Assembly: GCA_030765455.1 (NCBI GenBank)
Contig: JAVCCM010000120.1
Location: 53,368 to 117,367, forward strand
DNA from: Candidatus Electryonea clarkiae
Lineage (GTDB): Bacteria > Electryoneota > Electryoneia > Electryoneales > Electryoneaceae
DNA length: 64,000 nucleotides
Reading direction: 5' to 3'
The stretch's first letter is position 1; each line of letters starts with the position of its first letter. The notes beneath the pieces were generated by a model. It worked only from the letters and a program-made list of their open reading frames with translations, did no database searches and was not told the origin of the DNA. The translations under genes were made by a program, and so were the position numbers. Shown here piece by piece: positions 1 to 8,200 of the stretch.

Positions 1-402
1 GCATGGTACACATTACCTAGAACTCCCTCTTGGGCATATATGGATGGCAGCCGTATTGTAGCAACATGGTCAAGAGGAACAGGATTGTTCGATTGGGAGG
101 GATACGAACTGGATGTTAGATATCAATCTTCTCTACCCGCTAATCCTTCGCTGAATATTTACCCTAATCCTACTAATCCGGATTCTCGAGTAATTCTGTC
201 ACTCCCGGTTGATGGTCGAGCGTTCTTGTCTATCTATGATATTCTTGGACGTGAAGTGGCTGTATTAACGGACATGGATATTAGCGCAGGAATGCACACA
301 TTCCAGTTGCCGGGAAGGATTTTGAATTCAAGCGGGACATATTTTTTAAATGCTGAATTTGGCGATTGGCAAGAAACGCAGAAGATTGTGATTCTCAAAT
401 GA
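1..402 (+). CDS. C-terminal fragment of LVIVD-type secreted protein with T9SS sorting domain (5' end outside window)
   Basis: The reading frame is open from the first base to the TGA at 400-402, so this is the last 133 residues of a longer gene, not a gene starting at the ATG at 40. It aligns closely with the C-terminus of the next gene (556-2817): both share a 'W.TLP...Y.DGSRIV.TW' segment and the tail ending KIVILK. Residues about 50-133 form a type A T9SS sorting domain with a YPNPTNP motif, a 'SIYDILGREV' strand and a final KIVILK. Such domains direct export through the outer membrane and attachment to the surface in T9SS bacteria. The function of the mature part is unknown. The gene is the upstream partner of a tandem duplication. 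Confidence 0.85.
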   Translation, partial: AWYTLPRTPSWAYMDGSRIVATWSRGTGLFDWEGYELDVRYQSSLPANPSLNIYPNPTNPDSRVILSLPVDGRAFLSIYDILGREVAVLTDMDISAGMHTFQLPGRILNSSGTYFLNAEFGDWQETQKIVILK

Positions 403-540
403 TTACAGGGATGAACAGGATATACAGGATCAATTCTTAGCGACTTTGCGCCTTTGCGAGAGAGAAAACTATTTCACGCAAAGATGCGAAGGTGCAAAGC
501 TCGCAAATAATACAAATCATGTAAATCATGTCAAATATTT
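403..540. repeat. Intergenic repeat, copy 1 (ACAGGAT units plus GCGCCTTTGCG-type imperfect inverted repeat)
   Basis: The sequence following the stop begins with ACAGG-spaced units, then carries an imperfect inverted repeat (GCGACTTTGCGCCTTTGCG facing CGCAAAGATGCGAAGGTGC). It ends with two ATCATGT repeats. Nearly the same sequence follows the next gene at 2818-2945, so repeat and gene seem to have been duplicated together. The function is unknown. Confidence 0.75.
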
Positions 541-555
541 ATATGGAGGTTCATC

Positions 556-2817
556 ATGAACGGTTTACGAAAGTTGTTCAGAGTGCTGCTGATATTCGCG
601 GCGCTGATTGTAGTCGTTGGACAGACCAACGCCCAGGACAGCCTGGGGATTGAGATGTTGGACAGCCGGAGTTCACTCGATGCATTTCTGGATGTAGCGA
701 CTATCGGGGACTATTTGCTTGTCGCTGCGGGCATTTCGGGATTACTGGTTGTATCCGATGCAGACGGAGACAACCCACAAATCGAGGTGCAGCTTGGTGA
801 AAACAGGGAGTTTTTGAATACTGTTCTTGTACAAGGGAACAAGGTGTTAACCTGTGGTGAGGACTTTACCATCTACAATTTCACCACTCCTCTCAATCCA
901 TATCAACTTGGGCGAGCTTCTGCTGCAGCTTTCCCGAGCAATGACAACATTATCTGGCATGACAGCTTGTTGATCGTTCAAAGTTTTGGGATTCAAATTT
1001 TCCAACAATATTCCGATGCATCCAGGCGGCTGTTGTCGTCAATTCAGTTTCGGGAGGGAAACGGACGTTACATAGTTAAACTTGCATTGTGGGATAACAA
1101 GATATTTGTAGTACACAATGAGATTGACGTAGGGACAAATATCTATGCCTGGGATATTTCAAATCCAGAAGAGCCCGAAGAGATTATCATGCCAGATCAA
1201 TTCGATATTGAGGGAGTCCCGTTGGAAATGATCATTGACGATGGCATTATGTTCGTCACGCATGATTCTACGCTTTCGATTATAGATGTCAACACACCTG
1301 AATCAGCGGAACTGTTGACAACATGGTCTGTTGAAGGAAATCGAGTTTTACGTTGGCCTGTTGTGAAGGATGATCATCTGTTCCTGAGGTCATATTTACC
1401 ACACACTCTGTTATCACTTGAATTCGATGAAAATTATGACATCACTCTCGCGGACTCTCTGAGGATAAACTGGGGAGGCAATCTCTGGCTTGACGAGGAT
1501 ATAATTTTCTGGGCTGCTGGTGCAGATGGTTTAATATCAGTTGATATTGAATCCCCTGACAATCTCGCGGAACCGGTTGAATGGGATATTGTTGACAGGT
1601 ACCGGTCCGGCGCCAAGATTGGGACTTCTCTTCTCATCAATAACGGGGAACATGGACCGTATGTATTTAATAATAGGCTGCCTGAAGAATTACCTCTGAT
1701 TGGCACCTTCCTACCGGAAGGACAATTAGAGGGAAACGTATTAACGTCGGGTGATGATCTGGCTGTTGTTTCATGGTGGGACGGTGAAAACGACAATCCA
1801 CTGGGTTATTCAACACAGATAATAACCGCCTCAGAAGATGATCCATCTCAACAAGTGCTTCGCGGTATTATTCCGTCCAATGCATACCTTTTCAGTGATC
1901 CTTTTGAGGATTATATCTACTCGATTGGAGGTGAAACAGACTCATTCTTCCTGGAAATTCATGATATATCCGATCTGGATAATCCGGTTTTATCGGGAAC
2001 AACAGAATTCGTCGATGCGTCTTATATTACTTATATCCAGCGCTATAATGAATATCTTTATGTTGGAATATTGCAGGAGATGAACGATCAAATCAACATT
2101 TACTCGCTCGAAAATCCGGAAGAACCTGAACTGGTAAACGAAATGGTATTGCAGTGGTTTGAATCACTTGGTCTTGCGCCCATTTTCAGCGACAACCTGA
2201 TGTTCATGTCGGCTCAAAATGGCTTCGATATTTATTCAATGGCAGATCCGGACAACCCGGAGTTTGTAGCTTCAGGTGGCGATAGTCTTGAATATACAGT
2301 TGTCCTCGATTACAACCAGGGAAATCTATTGACTGCGAGGCATATCGAAGATCAATATCTCCAGTCGGTTCTCGAAGTATATGATATTGCGGATGAACAA
2401 TATTCCGATCCAGTCGCGTGGCACACTTTGCCGTCAATGTCTTACTGGGGCTATTTAGACGGTAGTCGTATTGTGACGACATGGAATACGGGAATGGCTT
2501 TGCTTTACTGGGAAGATGGCGGGATGGGAGTGCTTGATCAGGTTTCTTTGCCGACAAAACCGCAAATGTCGGTATATCCAGTACCCACAAATCCTGAAGC
2601 CAGGATTTCGATGTTTCTTCCGGAAGCAGGTATATTGAACATCTCAGTATTTGATCTGCTTGGGAGAAAAATTGTTAGTCTTGCAGGTCGAGATTTAAAG
2701 GCGGGAAGTCATACTTTTCAATTACCTGGAAATTCATTTAAATCTTCAGGTACATATTTCATAAATGCTGAATTTGGTGATTGGCAAGATACGCAGAAGA
2801 TTGTGATTCTCAAATAA
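556..2817 (+). CDS. Secreted LVIVD-repeat (beta-propeller-like) protein with T9SS type A sorting domain
   Basis: 753 residues. Residues 1-27 are a signal peptide (basic start, hydrophobic core, cleavage near TNAQ). The middle has repeated blades ending in 'YDISDLDNP', 'WDISNPEEPEE' and 'YSLENPEEPEL', which are LVIVD-type repeats expected to fold as a beta-propeller. The last 80 residues are a T9SS sorting domain with YPVPTNP, 'SVFDLLGRKI' and a terminal KIVILK. The start is supported by GGAGG at 545-549 upstream of the ATG. The protein should be exported and surface-anchored; no enzyme motif is visible. It is the second copy of a tandem pair with the gene truncated at the window start, and both are followed by the same intergenic repeat. 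Confidence 0.85.
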   Translation: MNGLRKLFRVLLIFAALIVVVGQTNAQDSLGIEMLDSRSSLDAFLDVATIGDYLLVAAGISGLLVVSDADGDNPQIEVQLGENREFLNTVLVQGNKVLTCGEDFTIYNFTTPLNPYQLGRASAAAFPSNDNIIWHDSLLIVQSFGIQIFQQYSDASRRLLSSIQFREGNGRYIVKLALWDNKIFVVHNEIDVGTNIYAWDISNPEEPEEIIMPDQFDIEGVPLEMIIDDGIMFVTHDSTLSIIDVNTPESAELLTTWSVEGNRVLRWPVVKDDHLFLRSYLPHTLLSLEFDENYDITLADSLRINWGGNLWLDEDIIFWAAGADGLISVDIESPDNLAEPVEWDIVDRYRSGAKIGTSLLINNGEHGPYVFNNRLPEELPLIGTFLPEGQLEGNVLTSGDDLAVVSWWDGENDNPLGYSTQIITASEDDPSQQVLRGIIPSNAYLFSDPFEDYIYSIGGETDSFFLEIHDISDLDNPVLSGTTEFVDASYITYIQRYNEYLYVGILQEMNDQINIYSLENPEEPELVNEMVLQWFESLGLAPIFSDNLMFMSAQNGFDIYSMADPDNPEFVASGGDSLEYTVVLDYNQGNLLTARHIEDQYLQSVLEVYDIADEQYSDPVAWHTLPSMSYWGYLDGSRIVTTWNTGMALLYWEDGGMGVLDQVSLPTKPQMSVYPVPTNPEARISMFLPEAGILNISVFDLLGRKIVSLAGRDLKAGSHTFQLPGNSFKSSGTYFINAEFGDWQDTQKIVILK

Positions 2818-2945
2818 TTACAGGGATTAACAGGATATACAGGATCAATTCTTAGCGACTTTGCGACTTTGCGCGAGGGAAAACTATTTCACGCAAAGAT
2901 GCGAAGGTGCAAAGCTCGCAAATAATACAAATCATGTCAAATAAT
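2818..2945. repeat. Intergenic repeat, copy 2
   Basis: This is nearly the same sequence as 403-540, with the same order of ACAGG units, the CTTTGCG inverted repeat and an ATCATGT end. One ATCATGT unit is missing compared with copy 1. It lies between the LVIVD gene and the convergent lyase gene, so it could be transcribed as the 3' end of the former. Confidence 0.75.
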
Positions 2946-2988
2946 TTTTGCATTCCGATTGGAAAAAATCCATCTCGACGAGGTGGAT

Positions 2989-4110
2989 TTACTTGTTAGT
3001 AATCCCTTCTGTCATGAAGGTAAGAACTTTTGTCTCGCTGTTAACACCCAAAGCGTTTTTAAGGGGCTGAAGTTTTGGCTCTTTCATTATTGCGAGCAAT
3101 GCAGCCATTGATGCAGCGCCGCTTTCTCCGGCAGAAAGTCCTATGGAGGAAAGCTCCTTCATAGCTTCGATAGCCCATTTGTCTTCAATAGCTACAACAG
3201 CATCCATTCCATTTCGGATAGAATTCCAAGCTATTGTGGCTAATGTCCCACAATTCAATCCTGCCATAATTGTATCGTTATTACCGTAAACGGATGTCGG
3301 TTTACTGTTAGCCAGGGATTTCAATGCACAATCCGCCGCAACAGATTCCACTCCAATGATAAATGGATTTTCGGTTCGTTCCGGGTTGCGGTATTGTGCA
3401 ATCGCTGCCGCAGCCAATGATCCAACGCCTACCGGAACTATAACAAGATCTGGGTCAGGCATTTTTTCTTCGGCAAGTGTATCATCAATTTCCCACATCA
3501 AGGTGGAATAGCCCTCGATAATCCAACGGGGAATCTCTTCATAACCCAGCCATGACGTATCCTGTACCAGGTAAACCCCTTTCTCTTGATTTTGATGTTT
3601 ACCTGCGATTCTTACCGCGTCATCATAACTGCCGTCGATAACGATAACTTCAGCGCCTTCGTTTTTAATTGCTGCAATTCGAGCAGGGACAGTTCCTCCC
3701 GGCATGAAGATTTTTGCCTCAAACCCGAACCATTTTGCCGTGCATGCTACTCCTCGCCCATGATTGCCGTCAGTAGCGGTCACAAGGCAGATTGGCTTAA
3801 GACAGTTTACTTGTTCACGTAGCTCATCGACAGTTTTCCATGGAGCCAAATTGTTGTTTAGAATACTATTAACCAGGCGATAGACAGCCCATGATGCTCC
3901 TAAAATTTTAAACGCAGGTAGTGTCAAACGGTTGGATTCATCTTTAAGTAAAACAGATTTCAAGCCCAGCTTATTACTTAAATTATTCAGATGATGAAGA
4001 GGAGTTCTTGAGTATCCCGGCAGTTTCATGTGATATTCGAGGGGCTCCCGGTTCGGAGTATTGGAGGCTATATTGTAGTTAACTCCTGTATTTATATGAA
4101 AACGGCTCAT
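2989..4110 (-). CDS. Diaminopropionate ammonia-lyase-like PLP enzyme
   Basis: 373 residues from the ATG at 4110; an upstream in-frame TTG at 4143 would add 11 residues and is less convincing. The protein is a fold-type II PLP enzyme. K68 in 'LPAFKILG' is the expected Schiff-base lysine, preceded by a KDES motif (56-59). 'TDGNHGRGVA' and the glycine-rich 'PVGVGSLAAAA' phosphate loop are typical of diaminopropionate ammonia-lyase (YgeX/DpaL), which converts 2,3-diaminopropionate to pyruvate and ammonia. E. coli YgeX is about 398 residues, so this is slightly short. A threonine or serine dehydratase specificity cannot be excluded. It stands alone, convergent with the LVIVD gene, and no xdh- or ygeY-like neighbours are seen. 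Confidence 0.75.
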   Translation of the reverse strand: MSRFHINTGVNYNIASNTPNREPLEYHMKLPGYSRTPLHHLNNLSNKLGLKSVLLKDESNRLTLPAFKILGASWAVYRLVNSILNNNLAPWKTVDELREQVNCLKPICLVTATDGNHGRGVACTAKWFGFEAKIFMPGGTVPARIAAIKNEGAEVIVIDGSYDDAVRIAGKHQNQEKGVYLVQDTSWLGYEEIPRWIIEGYSTLMWEIDDTLAEEKMPDPDLVIVPVGVGSLAAAAIAQYRNPERTENPFIIGVESVAADCALKSLANSKPTSVYGNNDTIMAGLNCGTLATIAWNSIRNGMDAVVAIEDKWAIEAMKELSSIGLSAGESGAASMAALLAIMKEPKLQPLKNALGVNSETKVLTFMTEGITNK

Positions 4111-4436
4111 AGTTGTTATAGAGATTAAATGACCCGGTATCAATTCACACGTACAACTGTAATTTGCCCGGAATGGCTCTCTCCTCTATGAAATTGATCT
4201 GCATCACACTACTCTGGAATATTGTTTGCATAGTTTACATAGGAGAATCGCAATATTTTGATTGAAAACGCTTTGTTTTGTTCTTGCTTTTCAATTCATT
4301 TTGTTGCGTTTACCTAAGTTATGTTAATATATTATATGTAAAGCGATACAATATCGGGGCTTGTTGCATTTATCAGCTACAATGCAAATTTTTCATAACG
4401 ACTGATATTTTGCACTACAAAAGCGAGACTGCTATC
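4111..4436. other. AT-rich intergenic region between divergent genes
   Basis: This 326-base gap separates the minus-strand lyase from the plus-strand Cys-rich gene, so it should hold promoters for both. The part from about 4250 to 4350 is AT-rich and poly-T rich. An open frame runs in from 4278 but encodes a hydrophobic, low-quality sequence and is not believed to be coding. No clear operator, riboswitch or RNA gene was recognised. Confidence 0.4.
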
Positions 4437-4694
4437 ATGAGTGAAGAAACATTTACACTACGACTTGGTGACCTTGTAAAAAACGGTTTAGCCAATAATA
4501 TCGGCATACATCATTACGATTCCGGAATTAGTGTCTGTTCAGACACACGCATTGGTCGGAATCTTCGTACTGTCGGGATCTATTATATCTGTCCTCATGG
4601 CAGATGCTGTTCCCATAAAGAGGCACGCGATAATTGGTGTCCTCAATGTCATGATGAACATGAAAGCGCACAAGTATTAGCAAAAAGTGCCTGA
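4437..4694 (+). CDS. Small Cys-rich protein of unknown function (possible zinc site)
   Basis: 85 residues from the ATG at 4437. The open frame extends further upstream to 4278, but that extension has an unlikely composition, and the coding-like sequence begins at MSEETF. The family was not recognised. The C-terminal half has C52, C57, C58, C68 and C71 plus H54, H60, H72 and H75, arranged as C-x4-CC-x9-CxxC; this could bind one zinc ion or be a redox site. No good ribosome binding site precedes the ATG. It is followed by a probable hairpin terminator. Being short, monocistronic and Cys/His-rich, it may be a regulator or metal-handling protein, but that is only a guess. Confidence 0.5.
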   Translation: MSEETFTLRLGDLVKNGLANNIGIHHYDSGISVCSDTRIGRNLRTVGIYYICPHGRCCSHKEARDNWCPQCHDEHESAQVLAKSA

Positions 4695-4721
4695 CCGGTC
4701 ATAATTCTAATTGCTATTAAT

Positions 4722-4757
4722 TTCCGGTAATTATTGCCGGAAGAAACTTCTTTTTTT
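4722..4757 (+). terminator. Probable rho-independent terminator of the Cys-rich gene
   Basis: TTCCGGTAA at 4722-4730 pairs with TTGCCGGAA at 4734-4742 across a short loop. A run of seven T follows at 4751-4757. The eight bases between stem and T-run make it less than ideal. It lies between two convergent genes. Confidence 0.5.
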
Positions 4758-4803
4758 CCTAATCTTCGTTTGATTATCTCTATTTCGGGTGAAATCCGGT
4801 CAG

Positions 4804-5388
4804 TTATTTCTCTCCATATAGAATTAATTCACTTAATTCACATAATATATGCCCCGTGAATTCCTGCATTTCCTGGATATGCTGTGTGCTATCGGAAGGT
4901 ATTACAATAGACAAGTCGCATAAGTCTTCCAATTTACCTCCACCGCTGCCTGATATTGCAAGGATTGTCATGCCTTTTTCTTTCGCCGTTATAGATGCCC
5001 TGATCAAATTCTCTGAATTTCCTGATGTAGTTATAGCCAGGAAAAGATCTCCGCTGGAACCTAATGCTTCAACCTGTCGCGCAAAGATATTATCAAACCC
5101 TATATCATTCCCCCCTGCTGTCAGCACAGAAGTATCAGTGGTTAGAGCGATTGCCGGCATTCCGGGACGCTCCAGGTGGTGTGTTAACCGGACCACCCAT
5201 TCGGCTGCCCAGTGTTGTGCATCAGCAGCGCTGCCACCATTTCCGGCTAGCAGAATTTTTCCGCCGTTTCGGAATGTTTTAACAACTTCATCAACCCCTC
5301 GATGTATATCATCAAAAATCTGCTCCATCTTTCGAGCGGTTTCGATATGATTATCCAACCGTTTCCGAATCTCTACATCAATATTCAT
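4804..5388 (-). CDS. gmhA: Phosphoheptose (D-sedoheptulose 7-phosphate) isomerase, SIS domain
   Basis: 194 residues, matching the usual GmhA length (about 192). The start is set by GGAG a few bases before the ATG at 5388; a longer frame reaching 5505 would add 39 unlikely residues. The SIS fold shows in 'ILLAGNGGSAADAQHWAAE' and 'TTSGNSENLIRA'. Likely metal ligands are the His and Glu of 'QHWAAE' near the helix start and the Gln and His of 'STQHIQEMQEFTGH'. GmhA makes D-glycero-D-manno-heptose 7-phosphate, the first committed step to the heptose of lipopolysaccharide core or S-layer glycans, in the cytoplasm. The other heptose genes (hldE, gmhB) are not adjacent. It is divergent from the gene at 5474, with an 85-base shared promoter region. 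Confidence 0.88.
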   Translation of the reverse strand: MNIDVEIRKRLDNHIETARKMEQIFDDIHRGVDEVVKTFRNGGKILLAGNGGSAADAQHWAAEWVVRLTHHLERPGMPAIALTTDTSVLTAGGNDIGFDNIFARQVEALGSSGDLFLAITTSGNSENLIRASITAKEKGMTILAISGSGGGKLEDLCDLSIVIPSDSTQHIQEMQEFTGHILCELSELILYGEK

Positions 5389-5473
5389 TGTTTTTCTCCG
5401 AATTTTCATGTTATATATGACCTGAAGCAGAAAATGGGTAGATTTTAAATAAACGGCAAGTGTTGGAGAGAAA

Positions 5474-6649
5474 ATGAGAGAAATTACTGAATTATCATTG
5501 ACCATTGGGAACTGGGGGGCAAAGCCATATCGAACGGAAATAAAAAGTCAGCTCATAAATGTTTTTGCTGAATGGTGCCGTGAAAATGGGACAAAGATCC
5601 GGATTGAACTCTATGGCGGAAGCGGCACGGATTTAGAGCTGGCAAAAACAGTAAAACAATTACAGCAAGAGGATTATCCTGTTGAACCTTTAATACGGTT
5701 GGAACCACGCTCCGACAGGTTCAGAATTATCGGTCGTTCAGAATGTCAGCATGTGGTTTTCGAAGTTCCGGTTAGCAGACAAAGGGCATCGGCACGCTTT
5801 CTTTCAGCCGGTATCGATCAAGCTGGTGAGTATGCGAAAAAAGCTGTCGAAAGCGCCGCATTAAACGGGCTTCATCCCGAAATTGCATTAACTGATATAA
5901 CAAGAGCGAAAGAAGAAGATGTCGAGAAAATTGTAAACCAGGTTAATGAATCACTGTTGCCAAGGAAAGCAAAAGCAAGGTGGAGATTAGTGGATGATGC
6001 AGGGCTCGGGGATCCATTACCGGGATCGAGGCGTCCGAAGTCTATGAGAGGTTGGGTCGCTTTTTTCCGTGAGCATTTGAATGTCAATGCTGAGGATATC
6101 TCAGTTCAATGCTCAGACCTTCTTGGATTGGGGCTTGCTAATACTCTTGCAGGGCATTCAAACGGGGGTTGTCCGGTAACAAGTCTTTTCGGTCTGGGAC
6201 ATCGCGCCGGATGGGCTGCAACGGAATTGGCGATGCTGCATGCTTTGGGGGAGAATATTAATATTAAAGAGCTTATAGGATTAAAGTCACTACTTGACCC
6301 CGGCAATATACGCCGGGATCAGTACCGTCCAGTCAGCGGTTATAATTCGTGGGAAACACCATCTGAGACAACACCGGACAAAATGGAAAAGAAGATAGAA
6401 GCCTGGTTGCCGTTCGATCCTCATCCAATAACCGGACTAAGAATTGAGCCATTGATAACCTCTCTCTCAGGAAAAGCCGGGCTTCTTCACTTGATTCACC
6501 GGCACAATCCAGAAACTCATGTTGACACTGATGATTCAAGAATTGAGGAAATTTATAATGAACTTTCCCGCCAGTTCAATGAAGGCAGATTGATTCCGGT
6601 TTCCTGGGCGGAACTTGAACCTGTTGCGAAGAAAAGTGGCTTGATATAA
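5474..6649 (+). CDS. Degenerate HMGL-like (DRE-TIM metallolyase superfamily) protein, probable pseudoenzyme
   Basis: 391 residues, with GGAG before the ATG. The chain follows the order of homocitrate/isopropylmalate synthases: 'FEVPVSRQRAS...AGEYAKKAVESAALNGLHPEIALTDITRAKEEDVEKIV' parallels their 'ISTS...AVEYAK...EDATR' stretch. 'DDAGLGDP' parallels 'DTVGYATP', and 'LLGLGLANTLAG' parallels 'DLGLAVANSLAA'. The catalytic residues are altered: the metal/arginine motif DTTLRDG is replaced by a sequence ending G12-N13-W14-G15, and the metal-binding HxH is Q212-C213-S214. 'GLGERAGN' has become GLGHRAGW (240-247). The protein is therefore unlikely to be a normal acyl-transferring synthase, yet the frame is intact. 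Its role is unknown; sequence comparison and the neighbouring gmhA give no clear pathway. Confidence 0.6.
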   Translation: MREITELSLTIGNWGAKPYRTEIKSQLINVFAEWCRENGTKIRIELYGGSGTDLELAKTVKQLQQEDYPVEPLIRLEPRSDRFRIIGRSECQHVVFEVPVSRQRASARFLSAGIDQAGEYAKKAVESAALNGLHPEIALTDITRAKEEDVEKIVNQVNESLLPRKAKARWRLVDDAGLGDPLPGSRRPKSMRGWVAFFREHLNVNAEDISVQCSDLLGLGLANTLAGHSNGGCPVTSLFGLGHRAGWAATELAMLHALGENINIKELIGLKSLLDPGNIRRDQYRPVSGYNSWETPSETTPDKMEKKIEAWLPFDPHPITGLRIEPLITSLSGKAGLLHLIHRHNPETHVDTDDSRIEEIYNELSRQFNEGRLIPVSWAELEPVAKKSGLI

Positions 6650-6894
6650 AGTACCATGAATTGTTCAGTTCATTTATCAACAATTTAGTGCAAGTCGTTT
6701 CGAAGGCAGTGAAGGATCTCGGCGCCAGCCTTAGCTGTTGAAATATATGCATTTGCAATTCTTTCTTATACTTAAATCGAATAATAACTCAAAAAATAGA
6801 AAAAAATTCATGCTCCCGTAAGATATAGTGCAATACATCTATTGAAATGATATATTAGAATATCGTGTATGGATTGAAACGAGGTACTACTGTA

Positions 6895-7491
6895 ATGAAG
6901 AAAATCCTGACTCTTGTTTTATTCTTCGCTTTCGTAAGTGCGGGTTTTGCCCAGCAGCCAAAATATGCCTGGTGGGGAGGCAGCAACACCAATGGATGGC
7001 AGGTGGGACCGATCATAAAAGTCGGCGAAATCAACCGTCAAATGGGTGTTTTCAGCGGTGCGAAAGCTTCGCTGCTTGTGAACCGTTATTTCGCCGTGGG
7101 CGGTCAAGCCTGTTTTACCACTTCCGATACAAAATATTCATCAGGTAACAATCCTGATCCGATAGAATATGATCTGAAACTTGATTATATTGGCGGAGAA
7201 TTTGAAATAATAATTAATCCCATAGCCAAAATGCATTCTTCGATTAATCTTTTCGCAGGCGGTGGAAGAGTGCGGATTATCGATACGGGTAATACCTATG
7301 AATCAACTAATATCGGGGTATTTGTCGGCGAGCCGGGAGTAGGTGTGGAGTGGAATATAACTAATTGGCTGCGTTCAGGATTAGTTTTTTCATACCGGTT
7401 GGTTTCAAATTTCGAATCACATGGATTGGATGAGGTAGATCTCTCCGATGCATCGGTAACTATAGGGTTGAAAATAGGGAAGTTTCAGTAA
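6895..7491 (+). CDS. Small outer-membrane beta-barrel protein
   Basis: 198 residues from the ATG at 6895, preceded by GAGGT about 10 bases upstream. An in-frame ATG at 6865 would put ten extra residues before the signal peptide. Residues 1-20 form a typical signal peptide (MKK start, hydrophobic core, cleavage at GFAQ). The rest alternates polar and hydrophobic residues in strands with tight Gly/Asn/Asp turns, as in OmpX/OmpW-like 8-stranded barrels ('FAGGGRVRIID', 'GVGVEWNITNWLRSGLVFSYRLV', final strand 'ASVTIGLKIGKF'). No ligand or activity can be inferred. It appears monocistronic. Confidence 0.7.
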   Translation: MKKILTLVLFFAFVSAGFAQQPKYAWWGGSNTNGWQVGPIIKVGEINRQMGVFSGAKASLLVNRYFAVGGQACFTTSDTKYSSGNNPDPIEYDLKLDYIGGEFEIIINPIAKMHSSINLFAGGGRVRIIDTGNTYESTNIGVFVGEPGVGVEWNITNWLRSGLVFSYRLVSNFESHGLDEVDLSDASVTIGLKIGKFQ

Positions 7492-7553
7492 ATAAATAAC
7501 TACGATGGTATTTGAAGGATATGAAGAAAATTCATGTTCATGGTTTGCGAATA

Positions 7554-8135
7554 TTAGACCTGAAAAGCATCCGTACTCCACCATTCAAGCATAGCCTGCG
7601 ATAATTCTATTAAGCCCTGCTTTTTCAAAGCTGATACTGGAAAGACAGGAATCGAATCGCCTGCTTCCGAAATAATTTCTTTTATTGTGCTGTTTTGTTT
7701 CTGACGTGATAATTTGTCTGTTTTTGTAACAATTATCGCTGCTTCAACATTTTCCATTTCAGCCCAGTCAAGTAATTCACGATCCAAATCCCCCATCCCA
7801 CGACGGATATCAACCAGGACAAGTATTCTTCTAAGGTTTCCATGCCCGGACAGGAACTCGGTTACTTTACCCCTCCAGCTTCTGCGGGTTTCTTCGTTTA
7901 TCTTTGCATACCCATAACCGGGCAGATCGACCAGGTCATAACGTTCATTAATAAGAAACCGGAATACAGCACGGGTCCGTCCGGGGGATTTGGATGTTGC
8001 AGCGACTTTTTTGCCAAGCAGAGCGTTGATCAGTGTAGATTTGCCCACATTGGAACGCCCGGCGACAGCGATAGCCGGTCTCGGGGTGCCTTTATACTTC
8101 GGTTGAAGTTTACGGATTGAATTGATTTTAAGCAT
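7554..8135 (-). CDS. engB: Ribosome biogenesis GTP-binding protein EngB/YsxC
   Basis: 193 residues, the normal length for the family. The GTPase motifs are all present: G1 'GRSNVGKST' (26-34), a G2 Thr in 'SPGRTR' (50-55), G3 'DLPGYGYAK' (from 70) and G4 'TKTDK' near residue 140. EngB is a cytoplasmic GTPase needed for assembly of the large ribosomal subunit. It lies 65 bases downstream of lon on the same strand. The lon-ysxC order also occurs in Bacillus subtilis, so the two are probably co-transcribed. Confidence 0.93.
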   Translation of the reverse strand: MLKINSIRKLQPKYKGTPRPAIAVAGRSNVGKSTLINALLGKKVAATSKSPGRTRAVFRFLINERYDLVDLPGYGYAKINEETRRSWRGKVTEFLSGHGNLRRILVLVDIRRGMGDLDRELLDWAEMENVEAAIIVTKTDKLSRQKQNSTIKEIISEAGDSIPVFPVSALKKQGLIELSQAMLEWWSTDAFQV

Positions 8136-8200
8136 TTATTTTGTATCACTAAGTAATGCGCTGTCAATTTGTACCAGAGTAGATCCGTCCTGGCTGCATT

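Noticed and set aside
4856..5350. Plus-strand open frame of 164 codons
   Set aside because: It lies opposite gmhA, has a low-complexity Ser/Pro/Arg composition and no ribosome binding site; it is an antisense shadow.
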